A stretch of DNA of 64,000 nucleotides from the NCBI RefSeq assembly GCF_030463565.1, contig NC_134646.1:21129796-21193795 (forward strand), given 5' to 3'. The first letter of the stretch is position 1. The number at the start of each line of letters is the position of its first letter. Of this stretch, positions 38,001-47,885 are shown piece by piece. Position numbers and translations under genes: made by a program. The DNA is from Pelecanus crispus (taxonomy: Eukaryota > Chordata > Aves > Pelecaniformes > Pelecanidae). The notes under the pieces are model-generated. The model was not told where the DNA came from. It searched no databases and was given only the letters and a program-made list of their open reading frames with translations.

Positions 38001-41000
38001 TAGAGAGCAAGCACAACAGGTAAAGAGGCTCTGCCAAGAAGAAGGGTACGAAGAACAGTAGAGCAGAGAAGGGGCTCAGCACAGAGGACAGAAAAGATGT
38101 CCCCATTCACAAAGGGAATTCACAGGAGAAGGGCAGGCCAGATGCAATTCTGTGCCAAGAAGGGCTAATCCAGCATAACATCACCACTGTGCCACATGAA
38201 CAAGGCTGAGGCATGAGTATGATGCTGAAAACAAGGAATTTATTTCCTCTTCAGCCCTGCACTGACTTCATCCACACGTGAAAAAACACAGAGCTGAGAG
38301 GATGAAAAGTCAAAGGCCCCACTGAAGGGGCACCAGACCTGAAAAGGCTTCACAGTTTTAGACAACTAGACCAAACAAAAACTTTTAGCAGAAAAAGTCC
38401 TTGCTCACCATACAGATTTCTGTTGCAACCAAATAACTGAGCCTGTTAAACCATTCCACATAGGCTTCCAGATTCCGGGTCTTCTTTCGATCTCCATAGC
38501 AGCTCTGCAGACAGAAGAAAAGAAGCAACTTTTAGTGTAATCTTCATCTTTTCCCCAAGAGAGACCTTTTGGCTTTCTGCCTTGCCATTCCCAAGCACTG
38601 TCAAGTAACCAGGAATAACTCAATTACCCAAAGTGACAAAAAGCTTAGAGGGAAAGCAGCAGTGATAGTATTTGAGCATGCATAACTTCTTCTTGAGCTG
38701 TTGGCTCAGTAAAGCACTCAAGCAGGCATGTGGAATCCATCACCTGCTCTAAGCCCTATTACTGGGATGCTTTAAGGACTTAGGATAGACTTAGGCAAAC
38801 AATCAAATTTAAATACCTGCTTAAAGCTTCCATGAATATTAGCACTGCTTCAGTCCTCACTCCTGTTCCATTGATATAATAGAGACAACATTATGCCCTC
38901 TGCAAGTGCAGAAGGAAAACAGAGGCCAGCCCACTCCACCAGCACATTATGCTCAGTTGTTGACATGAAATTAACATACTGCATCCTAACTTTGGGATAT
39001 CAGGTCTACTGTTTTGACTGGATTCTCCCTTTCCTAACCAGTGCTATTTGTTCTGTAGTGTCTTGGAACGATTCCCACACTACACCTCAGGACTGTCTAA
39101 AACGGGGTAAATAGCAGTTTTAGTGATCTCTACCTACAAATTCATTTGCAGAGACTTTCTGACTGAACATCAAATTGTAAACTTGAGTCATTCTATTCTG
39201 TCAGTTTTAGGAGGGACAGTAATTCAAGTTTTAACTGCCCGACTTTGGCATAGTTTATTTGCAGAGCATAAGTCATCTTGAAAGCAGCACTTGGTTAGAG
39301 CATGGTGCTAATAATGCCAAGGTCACAGGTTCTAATCCCTGCTCACTGCAGGGGGGTTGGGCTCGATGATCTCTCAAGGTCCCTTCCAACCCAAAGCATT
39401 CTATGATTCTAAGATGAAAACTCTAGCCCGGTTAGCTAAAAACACTGCATCTTTGCCCTTCATCTCACCTGAATCTAGAGCTCACTGCCCTCTTTTTGTG
39501 ATGTGTGCTTTACCTGCAAATTGCCCCCCTTACCAGTTTGCTGCAAAGAGTTCAGTTTACTAAGAGGAAGAATAGATGTTGAAAATGAGTAACGCAAAAG
39601 CCAAAGTTAAACTCAGCTTTTTTCCAGCTGTAGACCACATAGGTGGCCTGGAGAAAACATTCACAGGATTAAGGTCTCCCTTAGCTTAAATCAGAAAAAA
39701 CAGCAAACGTGTTAAGTCAATTTGTTGGTTGAGTTCTGGAGTTCCAGGAGTTGTCCTCCAGAAAGAAAAAGCATCTACAAAATTTTTTAAGAGGCATACT
39801 AAAGCATTTTCACTTTAAAGCTCATTTCTGCTGGTCCTCATTTATTGCCAGGCCTCACTTCTAGCTCATGGGCCATCTGAGCTCCAAGATGTTAAATACC
39901 ACATTTCAGAGTTGCTCCAGATCTGCTCCAATTACCGTGTCATTATCCAAAGGATCCTTTTGCACAAACGCCTGAACAAATTCTTCTGGTCCAATGTAAT
40001 TGAGTCTCTCCTAAATAAAGCACACAAGCAGCCAAGTCATATCCTATGTTAACCTGCATTTCAAAAAGAGGGGAAGGAAGAAGTCATACTTGAAGTATAA
40101 GAACTCACAAGCTCTATGTGTGTCAGCTGCTGAGCTAATGCATATGGATCATTGCAGACTGCGATTATGTCCCTCTGGATGGACTGGGGCTTAGTCTTTA
40201 GAACTGTGAGATGATCTGTGGATGCGGCATTAATTTTTGCAAGCACTTCCTCATACTGGCTAACAGTGGTGAGCTTCCGAATCAGGTTCTGGAGGAGCTG
40301 CTGTACGTTCTTCCGATACATCTGTCATGGCATGAAACAATTGGGAGATGTTTTCAAGATTTGAGGAGATAGTATTAAAGTCTGCATGACACCAAAACAG
40401 ATTGATACCGATACCTGTGTTTGTTGTCAACTTAAGATATGCTCTACTATGCAAGTTTCTAATATTGGCATTTCATCAGACCAAAAGGAATCCAGCTGAG
40501 GATTTAAACACTGATTGTATCACAGATTCAATAGTGACCTGATTAGCTCCAGGAACAGCAGAAAAGACATGCACAATCTACTGCATGAAAAGTACCACCA
40601 ATCACTGGACAAAATACAAGAAATGAAAATACTCCATCTTCTCATGCTTAAGACCACAGAAAAAACAATATATGGTCATTCAATGATGAAAAAAGGGCCT
40701 GCTTCTCTCTGGAGTAAATCAAGACCAGTTTTACTGAAGTTGGAGTTAAAACTTGAGGTAAATCTGAGAAAAAGGAGACAATAATAAAACCATCTCTCTT
40801 TTGTTTCACCTTGCATGCCTTTCCATGTGGTAGTTTAAGTTAACAGGAGTGACTAATTTAAGTGGGAGCAGGACTCAACTCTTAAATAGATAGATCTGTG
40901 TGACTGACCCCAAGGTGGTTACTCTTCCAAATTCCAGATACCAACCTAAAGCCATTAAAACAAAACCTAAGTGGTGCAATAAGGAGCATCCAAAACCTAT

Positions 41001-44000
41001 TGGCAGCACAGTATAGTGTGATCAGTCTGAGGCAGGAATGTTTCCTGTATTCTAATGAATTCATCATTCCCTCCAAAGCTGCCATTTATACGGATTCCCA
41101 AATTTACTCAAATGCGACAGCAGTATCTTGGGTCAGATTCATTCTTGAAGTCAGTTGTGTTCAACCAAGGCTGAATTTGTTCTGTTACTTGGTAAAAAAT
41201 TGCTTCTCCTCAGATGTAATTTGATTTTCTACAGAAATACAAACAGCATAATTTTTCACCAGGGTGGGTGGGAAGAGAACAGGGGGATCTCCAGCTTTTA
41301 AAGAAAAGGATCTACATTTTCCTCAGGAGGTCACAGAAGTATTACTTCAAGTGCTGTGCTTCCATAAACAGGTGTTAGGTGACACACGCACAGACTTGCT
41401 TCACTGACCCACTCCCTTCCAAATTCTTTGAAATTTCATGTTAGCAAAATTTATGATGCATTTTCTTGCCCAGTTGGTAATCAACTGAGAATGAAAAAAC
41501 TCAGGATGAATTCTGGCTACTGATGGAAATCACATAATAATTGGTGGGTTAAGCTTCAAAGCAAAAAAAAAAAGCCCTTGCCCGAATTTGTGGTTCATGT
41601 CAATCCAGAACTGACAACAGAATCAGGGAGAAAATGGGTGAAGATACAAAGCTGAACCACCTAATTCTGGTCAATCTGCTTCTGTAGCTGGAAAACCCCA
41701 GAGAAAAGGCAAACTGGCAGAGATACCCTCCAAACCAGAATAAGAAATCAGGGTAATTAGCCTACATCTGATCTAACAGCAGTTCAACATAACAAACATG
41801 CCTGTGTCCCGTGATGAGGTAAAACCCTCTCAGCACAAAGGCAGAAGGAAATATCAGTTTCCTCTCACACCTCATAGATGTACCCAAGCCCACAAAACTA
41901 ACATCCCTCTGCTTTTTTGAGCTTCTGTCTCCTCTTGAGCAAAGAGGCAGTGATCTTGAGGCATTCTGTGCAAGGGTAAGTGCATACTGCACTTTGCACC
42001 CATAACAGGTACTTGCTGCTGGACCATTACTTAATCTCATGGATTTTTTTAATATCATACATTTATAGATACAGATTTAACAACACACCAATGAACTCAC
42101 AGAATATGTCTTTTATCAATTAGATGTTAATTTGATGGTAGTATGGCTACCAGTCAGCCTAAACATATGGTCTTCCTCTGGAAAGGGTAAACCTAATTCA
42201 CTTATTTGTCCCACTGTCTCATTTTTTATTCTATATTCACACTGACAACGCTGATATTTATTTATATTTAAAAACCTCTGAGGATTGGACAGCATGTGAG
42301 AAAGTGATGGGACACCTCACCTCAAGGTCACCCCTTTGCATCTGTCCTGTATGGATAGCGACTGGAAGTACCATTACTATCTGTTAGATATGGAATATCA
42401 TATGTTAAATGATTATCCACAGTCAATCTCACTATATGATATCATAGTGGGGAAAAAAAAAAAAAAGGAGAGGTCAGTGCAATGTTTGGCTGCACATGAA
42501 AAGACATCAGGATACGGGACATGGCTTTGGTGTGACTGCATACACTCATGAAGTGTTTCACAGAAAAAGCCACTGATAAATGTTTATATGGAACTAATCA
42601 GGAAATGGGAGGCAATGGCTGATTGGAAAGGTTTCAAAAGATATACCTTGAAACAAAGGTCAGTTAAGTGGTAAAAGAGACCAGAAAAATCTAGAAATGT
42701 CTCATGACCTCTCAGGACACAGAGAGGGAAGAAGTGGAAGGAATGGAATTAAATTTAGAGAGAACGGGAGGAGGGGGAGGAAATAAAGCCACCAAGGTTT
42801 TTCCAAAGACCTTTTTTTGATGGAGCAACATGTTAGCATGGTGAATGGTTTTAGCTGGACTCTTATTGATAGCTCTTAACAGTACTGGAGCACAATTATT
42901 CAGGATGTGGAATAAGAAGCTACAAGTAGAAGAGCTGTAGTGAACAGGAATAGAAAACACTGCTGCTTTTGTATCCTTGAAGGTAATGACTTACACAGCA
43001 ATCTGTAGAAAAGCAAGGTCAAGAATGTTGCCATTTACTTTTCCAAGCATTTCACAATAACCAAGTCAATTTATTGCAGAGCTTGCTTTCCCTTTGTCTT
43101 TCTAAAGGAAACCTCAAAGTCAAAAACCCCTCAAAGCTAGAGCTAGAAAAGATCTATAGCTTGCTGCCAGAGTAAGATTGCTCCCTAGTGCTCATTTTCT
43201 AGTAGTTCGTACGTCTACCTTTCCCCTCAATAGATAATTTCACTGTTTAAACTGTCTGTATTGGCAGAAACTTCACTGTAGACAACCCTTCCCTGTTGCC
43301 ATTTCACTCTTGCATCCACCAATTCAACTTCCCCCAGGCTAAACAGCTCACTCTCTTTTTGTGCCAGTCGGTATGAGTCCTCAATATTATTACTTTTCCT
43401 TGAACTGAACTGCAGTTCCTTATCTTCCTATTAAGAGTACCCAGAAACAAAGAAACTGTGCAGGAGCACCATACACGTAAAGGTGCCTCCTGGCACCCCC
43501 ATAGTGAAGGCAAACCTATTGCCTCTCCACAGTCCAAAGCCCCCTGTAGATATCTTGCAGCAACTCTAAGCTTGCCCATCAGATTTGGTATCTTCTTCAT
43601 TTGTATTCCATACTGCATCTCACTCTCTTGTCCCATCTTCTTTTGTCCCTCCCCACTTTCACAACATCAAAATGTATTTCAGCTTCCAAATTCAGTTTAG
43701 CTTTGTTCTCTTCCATCTTTGTTTACAGCTTCTCAAGATCTTTCCAGGCCTTTGGCAGCACTGCAACTCCTCCCAGTAAAGCTTACCTACATACTTGGTA
43801 ACATGTTGTTTGCTGCCTCATTCATACCATTATTCAAAAGCTTACATAAGGAACACCAGCCCCTGAGGAATGCTAGAAACACGATGACATGTGGCAATTG
43901 CTCTTTGCATTTATAGTTCTTCCAAATGCCACTCCGCTGTCTTTTGTAATCTTAGTATTATTATGCCAGCTACACATGATCTGCTTATTGAAACCTTGTT

Positions 44001-47000
44001 AATTGACTTTCCACTAAGTGAATATAAGCCTTGGCTTTTGGCTGAGTTTATTTCAGTACTTACAAGACAAGCATCAGTTAAGCACCAAAATATTTCATAA
44101 TACTTCCATGAAACTTCACTTCCATCTGAGAACTGGGACTTAGAAAAAGGTCAAATGATTTCCTCATGTGCTCCATCCAGAGGAATGAATATGACAGACT
44201 TCCTTTGAGTCCATATCTGATGCTTTAAGTTCAAGACAATTCTTCCTGGTCCATTTTTCTTTCAGAAACTTTTTCTCAAACCTGCTATAACTCTTCCATT
44301 GACCTATGGGTCACAGTCCTGATTCTAACACACCTTACTCACACAAATTGAAGAAATTATCAACATTGGTAGGGATTTCTCAGATATGCAAGGCTTCCCA
44401 GTATCTTATCTGGCTTCTTCCAAGCAGAATCACTAAAATGAAAATTACTAGCACCAGACAAGTTCTGTCTGTCTGCACAATGTGCAGTTATATGATGGCT
44501 TTAGGGATGGAGTGAACCTTGTCTGTGATTTGAAAAGAATCTGCTTATGCTGTATGGTTTCTTCCTAGACCTAGGTACTGGACAGAACTTTTTGCCTATC
44601 AGCACCTTCATAATAAGTTAGCGTAGCCACACAGAGCCATACCATGTTATTAAGAACAACAAACCTGCATTAAATGAATGCCTTTTTATCCAATAACTTT
44701 GTGCACAGACAACTTACCTCATCACCTCTGGCTATTCTTTGTGCCAACTCCTTTAAGTTCTTCATCATTCTTTCATCTCGGAAATCATAAGGAAAAGTCT
44801 CTGTCCATTCAGTCAACAGCTGTAAGATTTTGGGTGCAATTTTTCGTGTCTGGTTCTATTTGAAAACAGTAAGGAGGAATGCTACATGTAAGAGCAATAC
44901 AGCATGTATCTAACCCAAAGGAAATATAATTCCCTTCTGTAGGATACTGTGGAGCATAAGGGTATGAAGGTCAGTTAAGTTTTTAAGCTTAATTTAATTC
45001 AGCATTGGATTACAGGCCAGAGCCAATATACATTGAAGCCAATGAAGAGGCTCTTGTTGGCTTAACTGACCTGGAAATTAGGCCCCAGGTAGGTGGAAAT
45101 AATTCCCCTCGTTATCAGGAGTGTCTCAGTGCAAGACATTTATTAGTGTTTCCCTAACTTATGGCTAACTATCAACAATGAAAGTGATAAGCTCCAGTTC
45201 TGCCAAGACTTATGCATGCACTATACTTTATAGAGTGAGAAAGCAGTGGAATTATTCAAGTATCTAATTTAATTAGTGTCATTTTCTACTGGGGTGGAGG
45301 TTCTAGCCAAATATCCATATTCTGCCCCCTTTCAACTCTAGACATGACACACAAAACCCCATGCATTCCCATTCAAAGGGGCCAGCAATCTAAGACACTC
45401 TGCAAAGACCACAGCAAGATGGTAGCTTAAGCACGTGAGACAGGTGAGTGTAATTCCCATCCATGTGCTTAATTCATCGTTACGTATTTCCAAAATTTTG
45501 GCATTACATGTCAAGATGTTTGGACCCCTGAAACAAAAGCAACCACTGCAGGGCCAGTGCAGGATACATCATTAACAGCCAGCACTTTTGTTTCTGGCCC
45601 ACGTATTGGTAAAACAAACAGTGCAGCCACGGAGGACAGGCTGAGCAGTGTGGAAATTTCCCATAAATGTCAGTGAATAAAGGGTCAAATTCTAGTTGCT
45701 TGTTTGAGGTTTTCAATCTGTTTAATCCTGTTGAGGACTCTCTTGAGTAGGAACATTTTGCTGTGGGCAGGGTAGAGACATTTGACTGGAACTAAGAGGA
45801 GTCAGTGAGAGTGAGGGATCTTACCTTGCCCAGGCCAGGCTCACTTAGTCTCTGCTGCTCAATGCACAGATGGCAGACTTTGGCCATGAGCTCATACGGA
45901 TGCATGAACAGGCGTGAACTGAGAAGGAAGGTGAAGATGTATGTCCTCTGCAAAAAAGAGGAAGACAGAGAAAGGAATAAATTACTGTCAGTTTTGTATT
46001 TTCTCAGAACATGTTCCTGACAAATTGGTCCCTAATACTTTACTATCTGCAGAAGAAAACTCTGCGTCTGGCTGTGCCAAGAGCTATTACTACAGCAGTA
46101 AGCATTTAATTTAACACTTGTCGTTGCTCCAGAATCAGCATTATAAATTAATTCTTGAGCAAGTTATGCAAGATTTAACCAAAACAAGGCAGAGCAGGGC
46201 TGGTTTAGTTTTCCTATTGCACACAGCCTTACAAGCTTAGTACCTGAAATTACCCAGAATAAAATTTCAGCTCAACTTCTCTTGAGCTACAGTAAACCTT
46301 TGCGCGAACCATTACCAGATTACATAACCCTTTCTAGCCCGACAATGGAATAAACTTAATGCTGCAAGTGCAAGCTACTTAGAATACCAATAGAGAAATC
46401 CTGTCTGCTTCTACATTGCTAGTGAAAGTAGTCTTCAGAAAAAGAAAAAAATATGCCAGTTGACCAGATTGTTAAGCTGACTCAATGTTGCCACATACAC
46501 CATCTTTACTATGCTGTGTTTGCCTGTCTGAGCTCAGTAAACCACACACTACGACCTTGTGCTTCCTTTCAGAATCCCCAAATACCGTTTATTTCTTACA
46601 GTATTGCTTGTCTCCTCAGTGAATGTGGAGGGAACTACATAGCTTAATTTTACAGAATAAAAATTAGTAACTCATTCTGAGGTTACAAGAAGAGGCTCCT
46701 TATTTTGCTTTAATTTTCCATATATCATGATTTGAACTCACTAGGAGATGGATATTCAAAATATCCACTCCACTCCCCACATTAGCAGTAGTTAAGTATC
46801 TATGGCACCCACAGGAAAGGTTTTACAGTGTTCCGGTTCTAGGGACTTGGAATAAATCATCGTGTTTGACCAGCTGGTGTCTAAATTGTTACGTGTTTAA
46901 ATTTTACATTAAACATTAATGGATAACCACTAGCTTAAGCACAGTCCTGTGCTGCTGTTAACTCTGACCCAAGTTAAAAAAGATCCTGTCTTGGAAACAT

Positions 47001-47879
47001 GAATAGATCTATGACAATAACAGAAGCTGAATGTAAGTGGAGTCATATCTTCAGCAGGCGCCTTTCAAGAAGCAGAGATGCAGCTTTATCATCGCTCAGT
47101 CATCCCCAACTGCCCCCCCCCAACCTTTTGATATCATTTTTCTTTTCTAAGAATTATATAAAAAGTCTTAATGCACAGATGCATCTGGACAGGCCAAAAA
47201 TGACAAATGTCCTGTTCTCATGTCCAGCCTCTGCTGATTCCAAACAGTGTGTGCTAGTTCAACAGCTCAGTTGCTAATTGCAAGATACGTGTGGACCTCA
47301 GATGAGCAATGGGAAATATGCATTAAAAACTGTTTGTTTTTACACTAAATACATTCATCCTGCCACACAGGTGGTCATGTCTTTCTCCTCAGCTTGCCTG
47401 ACAGATTTTTAAGGGTCAATAGCACATACAATCTTCAAATAGTAAGCCAAACTAGGTACTTTATAAATGAGTCCCCAGGGTTGCACACCTCACAACAGGA
47501 GTAATAAAGAATTAGAATTCCTAGGTTATATGAGCTGCACTTACACGAAGCACATGCTTATCCTATCATTGCTGATCAGTCACTTGAACCCCTTCCTTAG
47601 CAATTTGATACGACACATTCTGCTTTTGCTGCACATGTGAAAGTTCCCCTTTATGAGATGCATCAGGCCTAGCCATATAGGTAGCTGGGTGTATAGACTT
47701 ACGTCAGGATAGTAATCTACATTGGGTACCAAGTGCTGGATCAGAGCTTCCAGAGACCCTGACAGGAGGTTGTTGTCATGGTAATAGAGCCCTCCACAGT
47801 GGTCCTCTTTTGACTGATACAGGTTCCTGTTGTAGCCGCTGCTGTCAAACATAGCTGCAAAGGGAGGCGTCTGTGGCAT
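29059..47879 (-). CDS. RASGEF1B: RASGEF1B, Ras-GEF domain-containing family member 1B (complete coding span, 13 exons)
   Basis: The product is a cytoplasmic/endosomal guanine-nucleotide exchange factor, known in mammals to act on Rap2-type GTPases and to be induced by Toll-like receptor signalling. Coding exons (minus strand, 5' to 3'): 47879-47703, 45947-45825, 44855-44718, 40321-40109, 40010-39936, 38504-38409, 37804-37702, 36937-36858, 35550-35455, 33453-33358, 32121-31998, 31339-31267, 29083-29059. They sum to 1419 bases, 472 codons plus TAG, close to the mammalian length (about 473). All introns are GT-AG and all phases agree. The N-terminal RasGEF_N (REM) region covers about residues 34-165 and the catalytic CDC25-type RasGEF domain about 205-450. 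The start MPQTPPF is the family start. Upstream in-frame sequence to 48011 is intron. Most of the protein matches the mammalian protein I recall. Differences cluster at the C-terminus (SALLVRV) and at a Gly before KFW. Confidence 0.97.
29659..29686 (+). repeat. Poly-A run
   Basis: Twenty-eight A are followed by GAAAAGAAAAG. No retrotransposon body is evident to its left. Confidence 0.9.
30893..30924 (+). repeat. CR1-type tail microsatellite (ATTCTATGAT)n
   Basis: The pattern TGATTCTATGATCTATTCTA and so on matches the 3' terminal repeat of bird CR1 LINEs. Almost no CR1 body is recognisable beside it. It is the inverted complement of the tail at 31006. Confidence 0.6.
31006..31110 (-). mobile_element. 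CR1 LINE 3'-end fragment
   Basis: CATAGAATCATAGAATCA is followed by TTAGGTTGGAAAAGACC and AAGATCATCCAGTCTAACC, the reverse complement of the conserved avian CR1 3' end. It is 5'-truncated. The right end is approximate. Confidence 0.88.
31267..31339 (-). CDS. RASGEF1B: RASGEF1B coding exon 12 (residues 441-464)
   Basis: This exon is 73 bases. It completes an alanine codon and reads LYLASYESES to RWKTL, then two bases of Arg465. The acceptor is GATTGCAG and the donor GTTTGT (no A at +3). Confidence 0.94.
31998..32121 (-). CDS. RASGEF1B: RASGEF1B coding exon 11 (residues 400-440)
   Basis: This exon is 124 bases, KFWELAKQVS to VFSDD, plus one base of the next codon. The acceptor is TTCTGACAG and the donor GTAAGG. 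It encodes the last part of the RasGEF domain. Confidence 0.95.
32122..33357 (-). other. RASGEF1B: RASGEF1B intron between coding exons 10 and 11
   Basis: It is bounded by GTAAGT at its 5' end and TTCTGACAG at its 3' end. It is AT-rich and no other feature was recognised. Confidence 0.85.
33358..33453 (-). CDS. RASGEF1B: RASGEF1B coding exon 10 (residues 368-399)
   Basis: This is a 96-base phase-0 exon, IVIPFFSLLIKDIYFLNEG to HVNFG, carrying the FFSLLIKDIYFLNEG segment typical of RasGEF catalytic domains. It ends in GGA before GTAAGT. Mammals have Glu here as I recall, so both the residue and the last exonic base differ. Confidence 0.95.
33454..35454 (-). other. RASGEF1B: RASGEF1B intron between coding exons 9 and 10
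   Basis: This intron is about 2.0 kb and contains the 40-bp tandem duplication at 33796-33875. Nothing else was recognised. Confidence 0.85.
33796..33875 (+). repeat. Two-copy 40-bp tandem duplication
   Basis: The 40-base unit containing CTGTGGCTATGAGGCGTGTT at 33796-33835 is repeated at 33836-33875 with only a few substitutions. Confidence 0.9.
35455..35550 (-). CDS. RASGEF1B: RASGEF1B coding exon 9 (residues 336-367)
   Basis: This is a 96-base phase-0 exon, HQMDPSSNFYNYR to SNREK. The acceptor is CTTGTAG and the donor GTATGT. It encodes the catalytic-domain segment with NYRTALRGA. Confidence 0.96.
35551..36857 (-). other. RASGEF1B: RASGEF1B intron between coding exons 8 and 9
   Basis: This intron is 1.3 kb, with an (AAAC)n tract at 36647-36669. 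No other feature was recognised. Confidence 0.85.
36647..36669 (+). repeat. (AAAC)n microsatellite
   Basis: About five AAAC units follow a short A run. Confidence 0.85.
36858..36937 (-). CDS. RASGEF1B: RASGEF1B coding exon 8 (residues 309-335)
   Basis: This exon is 80 bases. It completes the split serine (T+CT) and reads GMNMSPVSRLKKTWAK to FYILE. The acceptor is TTTTATCAAG and the donor GTAAGT. A frame continues upstream past the acceptor but is intronic. Confidence 0.95.
36938..37701 (-). other. RASGEF1B: RASGEF1B intron between coding exons 7 and 8
   Basis: This intron is about 760 bases. It has an 18-base A run at 36974-36991, which becomes a T run on the sense strand shortly upstream of the acceptor. 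Nothing else was seen. Confidence 0.85.
37702..37804 (-). CDS. RASGEF1B: RASGEF1B coding exon 7 (residues 275-308)
   Basis: This exon is 103 bases, PVKKKHRARV to SLMAII, plus one base of a split serine codon. FIDVARECFNIGNFNSLMAI is a hallmark of the CDC25-type catalytic core. The donor is GTAAGT. Confidence 0.97.
37805..38408 (-). other. RASGEF1B: RASGEF1B intron between coding exons 6 and 7
   Basis: This intron is about 600 bases, bounded by GTGAGC and TCTTGCAG. No other feature was recognised. Confidence 0.85.
38409..38504 (-). CDS. RASGEF1B: RASGEF1B coding exon 6 (residues 243-274)
   Basis: This is a 96-base phase-0 exon, SCYGDRKKTR to ATEICM, including the AYVEWFNRLSYLVATEI helix region of the RasGEF fold. 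The acceptor is GTCTGCAG and the donor GTGAGC. Confidence 0.96.
38505..39935 (-). other. RASGEF1B: RASGEF1B intron between coding exons 5 and 6
   Basis: This intron is 1.4 kb and contains the tRNA-Ile/CR1 chimeric SINE at 39275-39410, inserted antisense to the gene. Nothing else was recognised. Confidence 0.85.
39275..39410 (+). mobile_element. tRNA-Ile-headed, CR1-tailed SINE (TguSINE1-like)
   Basis: The left half resembles tRNA-Ile. It has TTGGTTAGAGCATGGTGCTA over the D-arm and anticodon region (anticodon AAT), then AGGTCACAGGTTCTAATCCC, which includes the Pol III B box. The right half (GGGTTGGGCTCGATGATCTC, then TCCCTTCCAACCC, then ATTCTATGATTCT) is a CR1-type 3' end. This chimera is the architecture of the passerine SINE TguSINE1. 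The left boundary is approximate. Confidence 0.85.
39936..40010 (-). CDS. RASGEF1B: RASGEF1B coding exon 5 (residues 218-242)
   Basis: This is a 75-base phase-0 exon, ERLNYIGPEEF to DNDT, in the RasGEF domain. It has a TTATTTAG acceptor and a GTAATT donor, and is too short to stand out as an open frame. Confidence 0.95.
40109..40321 (-). CDS. RASGEF1B: RASGEF1B coding exon 4 (residues 147-217)
   Basis: This is a phase-0 exon of 213 bases, MYRKNVQQLL to LTHIEL. It spans the end of the REM region, the linker, and the start of the catalytic domain (DPYALAQQLTHIE). It begins with ATG by chance. The preceding AG acceptor (CATGACAG) and the open reading frame from exon 3 show it is internal. Confidence 0.96.
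40322..44717 (-). other. RASGEF1B: RASGEF1B intron between coding exons 3 and 4
   Basis: This intron is 4.4 kb, with short A runs near 41562 and 42453. ORFs of up to 110 codons (for example minus 43304-43636) have no recognisable homology. Nothing else was seen. Confidence 0.8.
44718..44855 (-). CDS. RASGEF1B: RASGEF1B coding exon 3 (residues 101-146)
   Basis: This is a phase-0 exon of 138 bases, NQTRKIAPKI to ARGDE, including the TEWTETFPYDFRDERMM segment of the REM region. The acceptor is CAAATAG and the donor GTAAGT. Confidence 0.96.
44856..45824 (-). other. RASGEF1B: RASGEF1B intron between coding exons 2 and 3
   Basis: This intron is about 970 bases. The stretch 45010-45090 (with ATTGAAGCCAATG and TTAGGCCCC) looks like a decayed ancient amniote repeat, but I cannot name it. 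Confidence 0.75.
45825..45947 (-). CDS. RASGEF1B: RASGEF1B coding exon 2 (residues 60-100)
   Basis: This is a phase-0 exon of 123 bases, RTYIFTFLLSS to GLGK, within the RasGEF_N region. The acceptor is TTTTTTGCAG and the donor GTAAGA. Confidence 0.96.
45948..47702 (-). other. RASGEF1B: RASGEF1B intron between coding exons 1 and 2
   Basis: This intron is about 1.75 kb, bounded by GTAAGT and TTTTTTGCAG. No other feature was recognised. Confidence 0.85.
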
Positions 47880-47885
47880 CTTTTC
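47703..47885 (-). CDS. RASGEF1B: RASGEF1B coding exon 1 (residues 1-59)
   Basis: The acceptor CTCCTCAG is followed by GAAAAG and the start ATG at 47877-47879. The exon ends with YYPD before a GTAAGT donor. It encodes the N-terminal tail and the start of the REM region (LEALIQHLVP). The first six bases are 5' UTR. Confidence 0.96.

Noticed and set aside
39285..39345. A functional tRNA-Ile gene
   Set aside because: The acceptor stem is not intact, the T loop and other arms are mutated, and it runs directly into a CR1 tail, so it is a SINE head.
45010..45090. Named ancient CR1- or MIR-like repeat
   Set aside because: It is suggestive of an old amniote repeat, but too degraded to assign to a family by eye.
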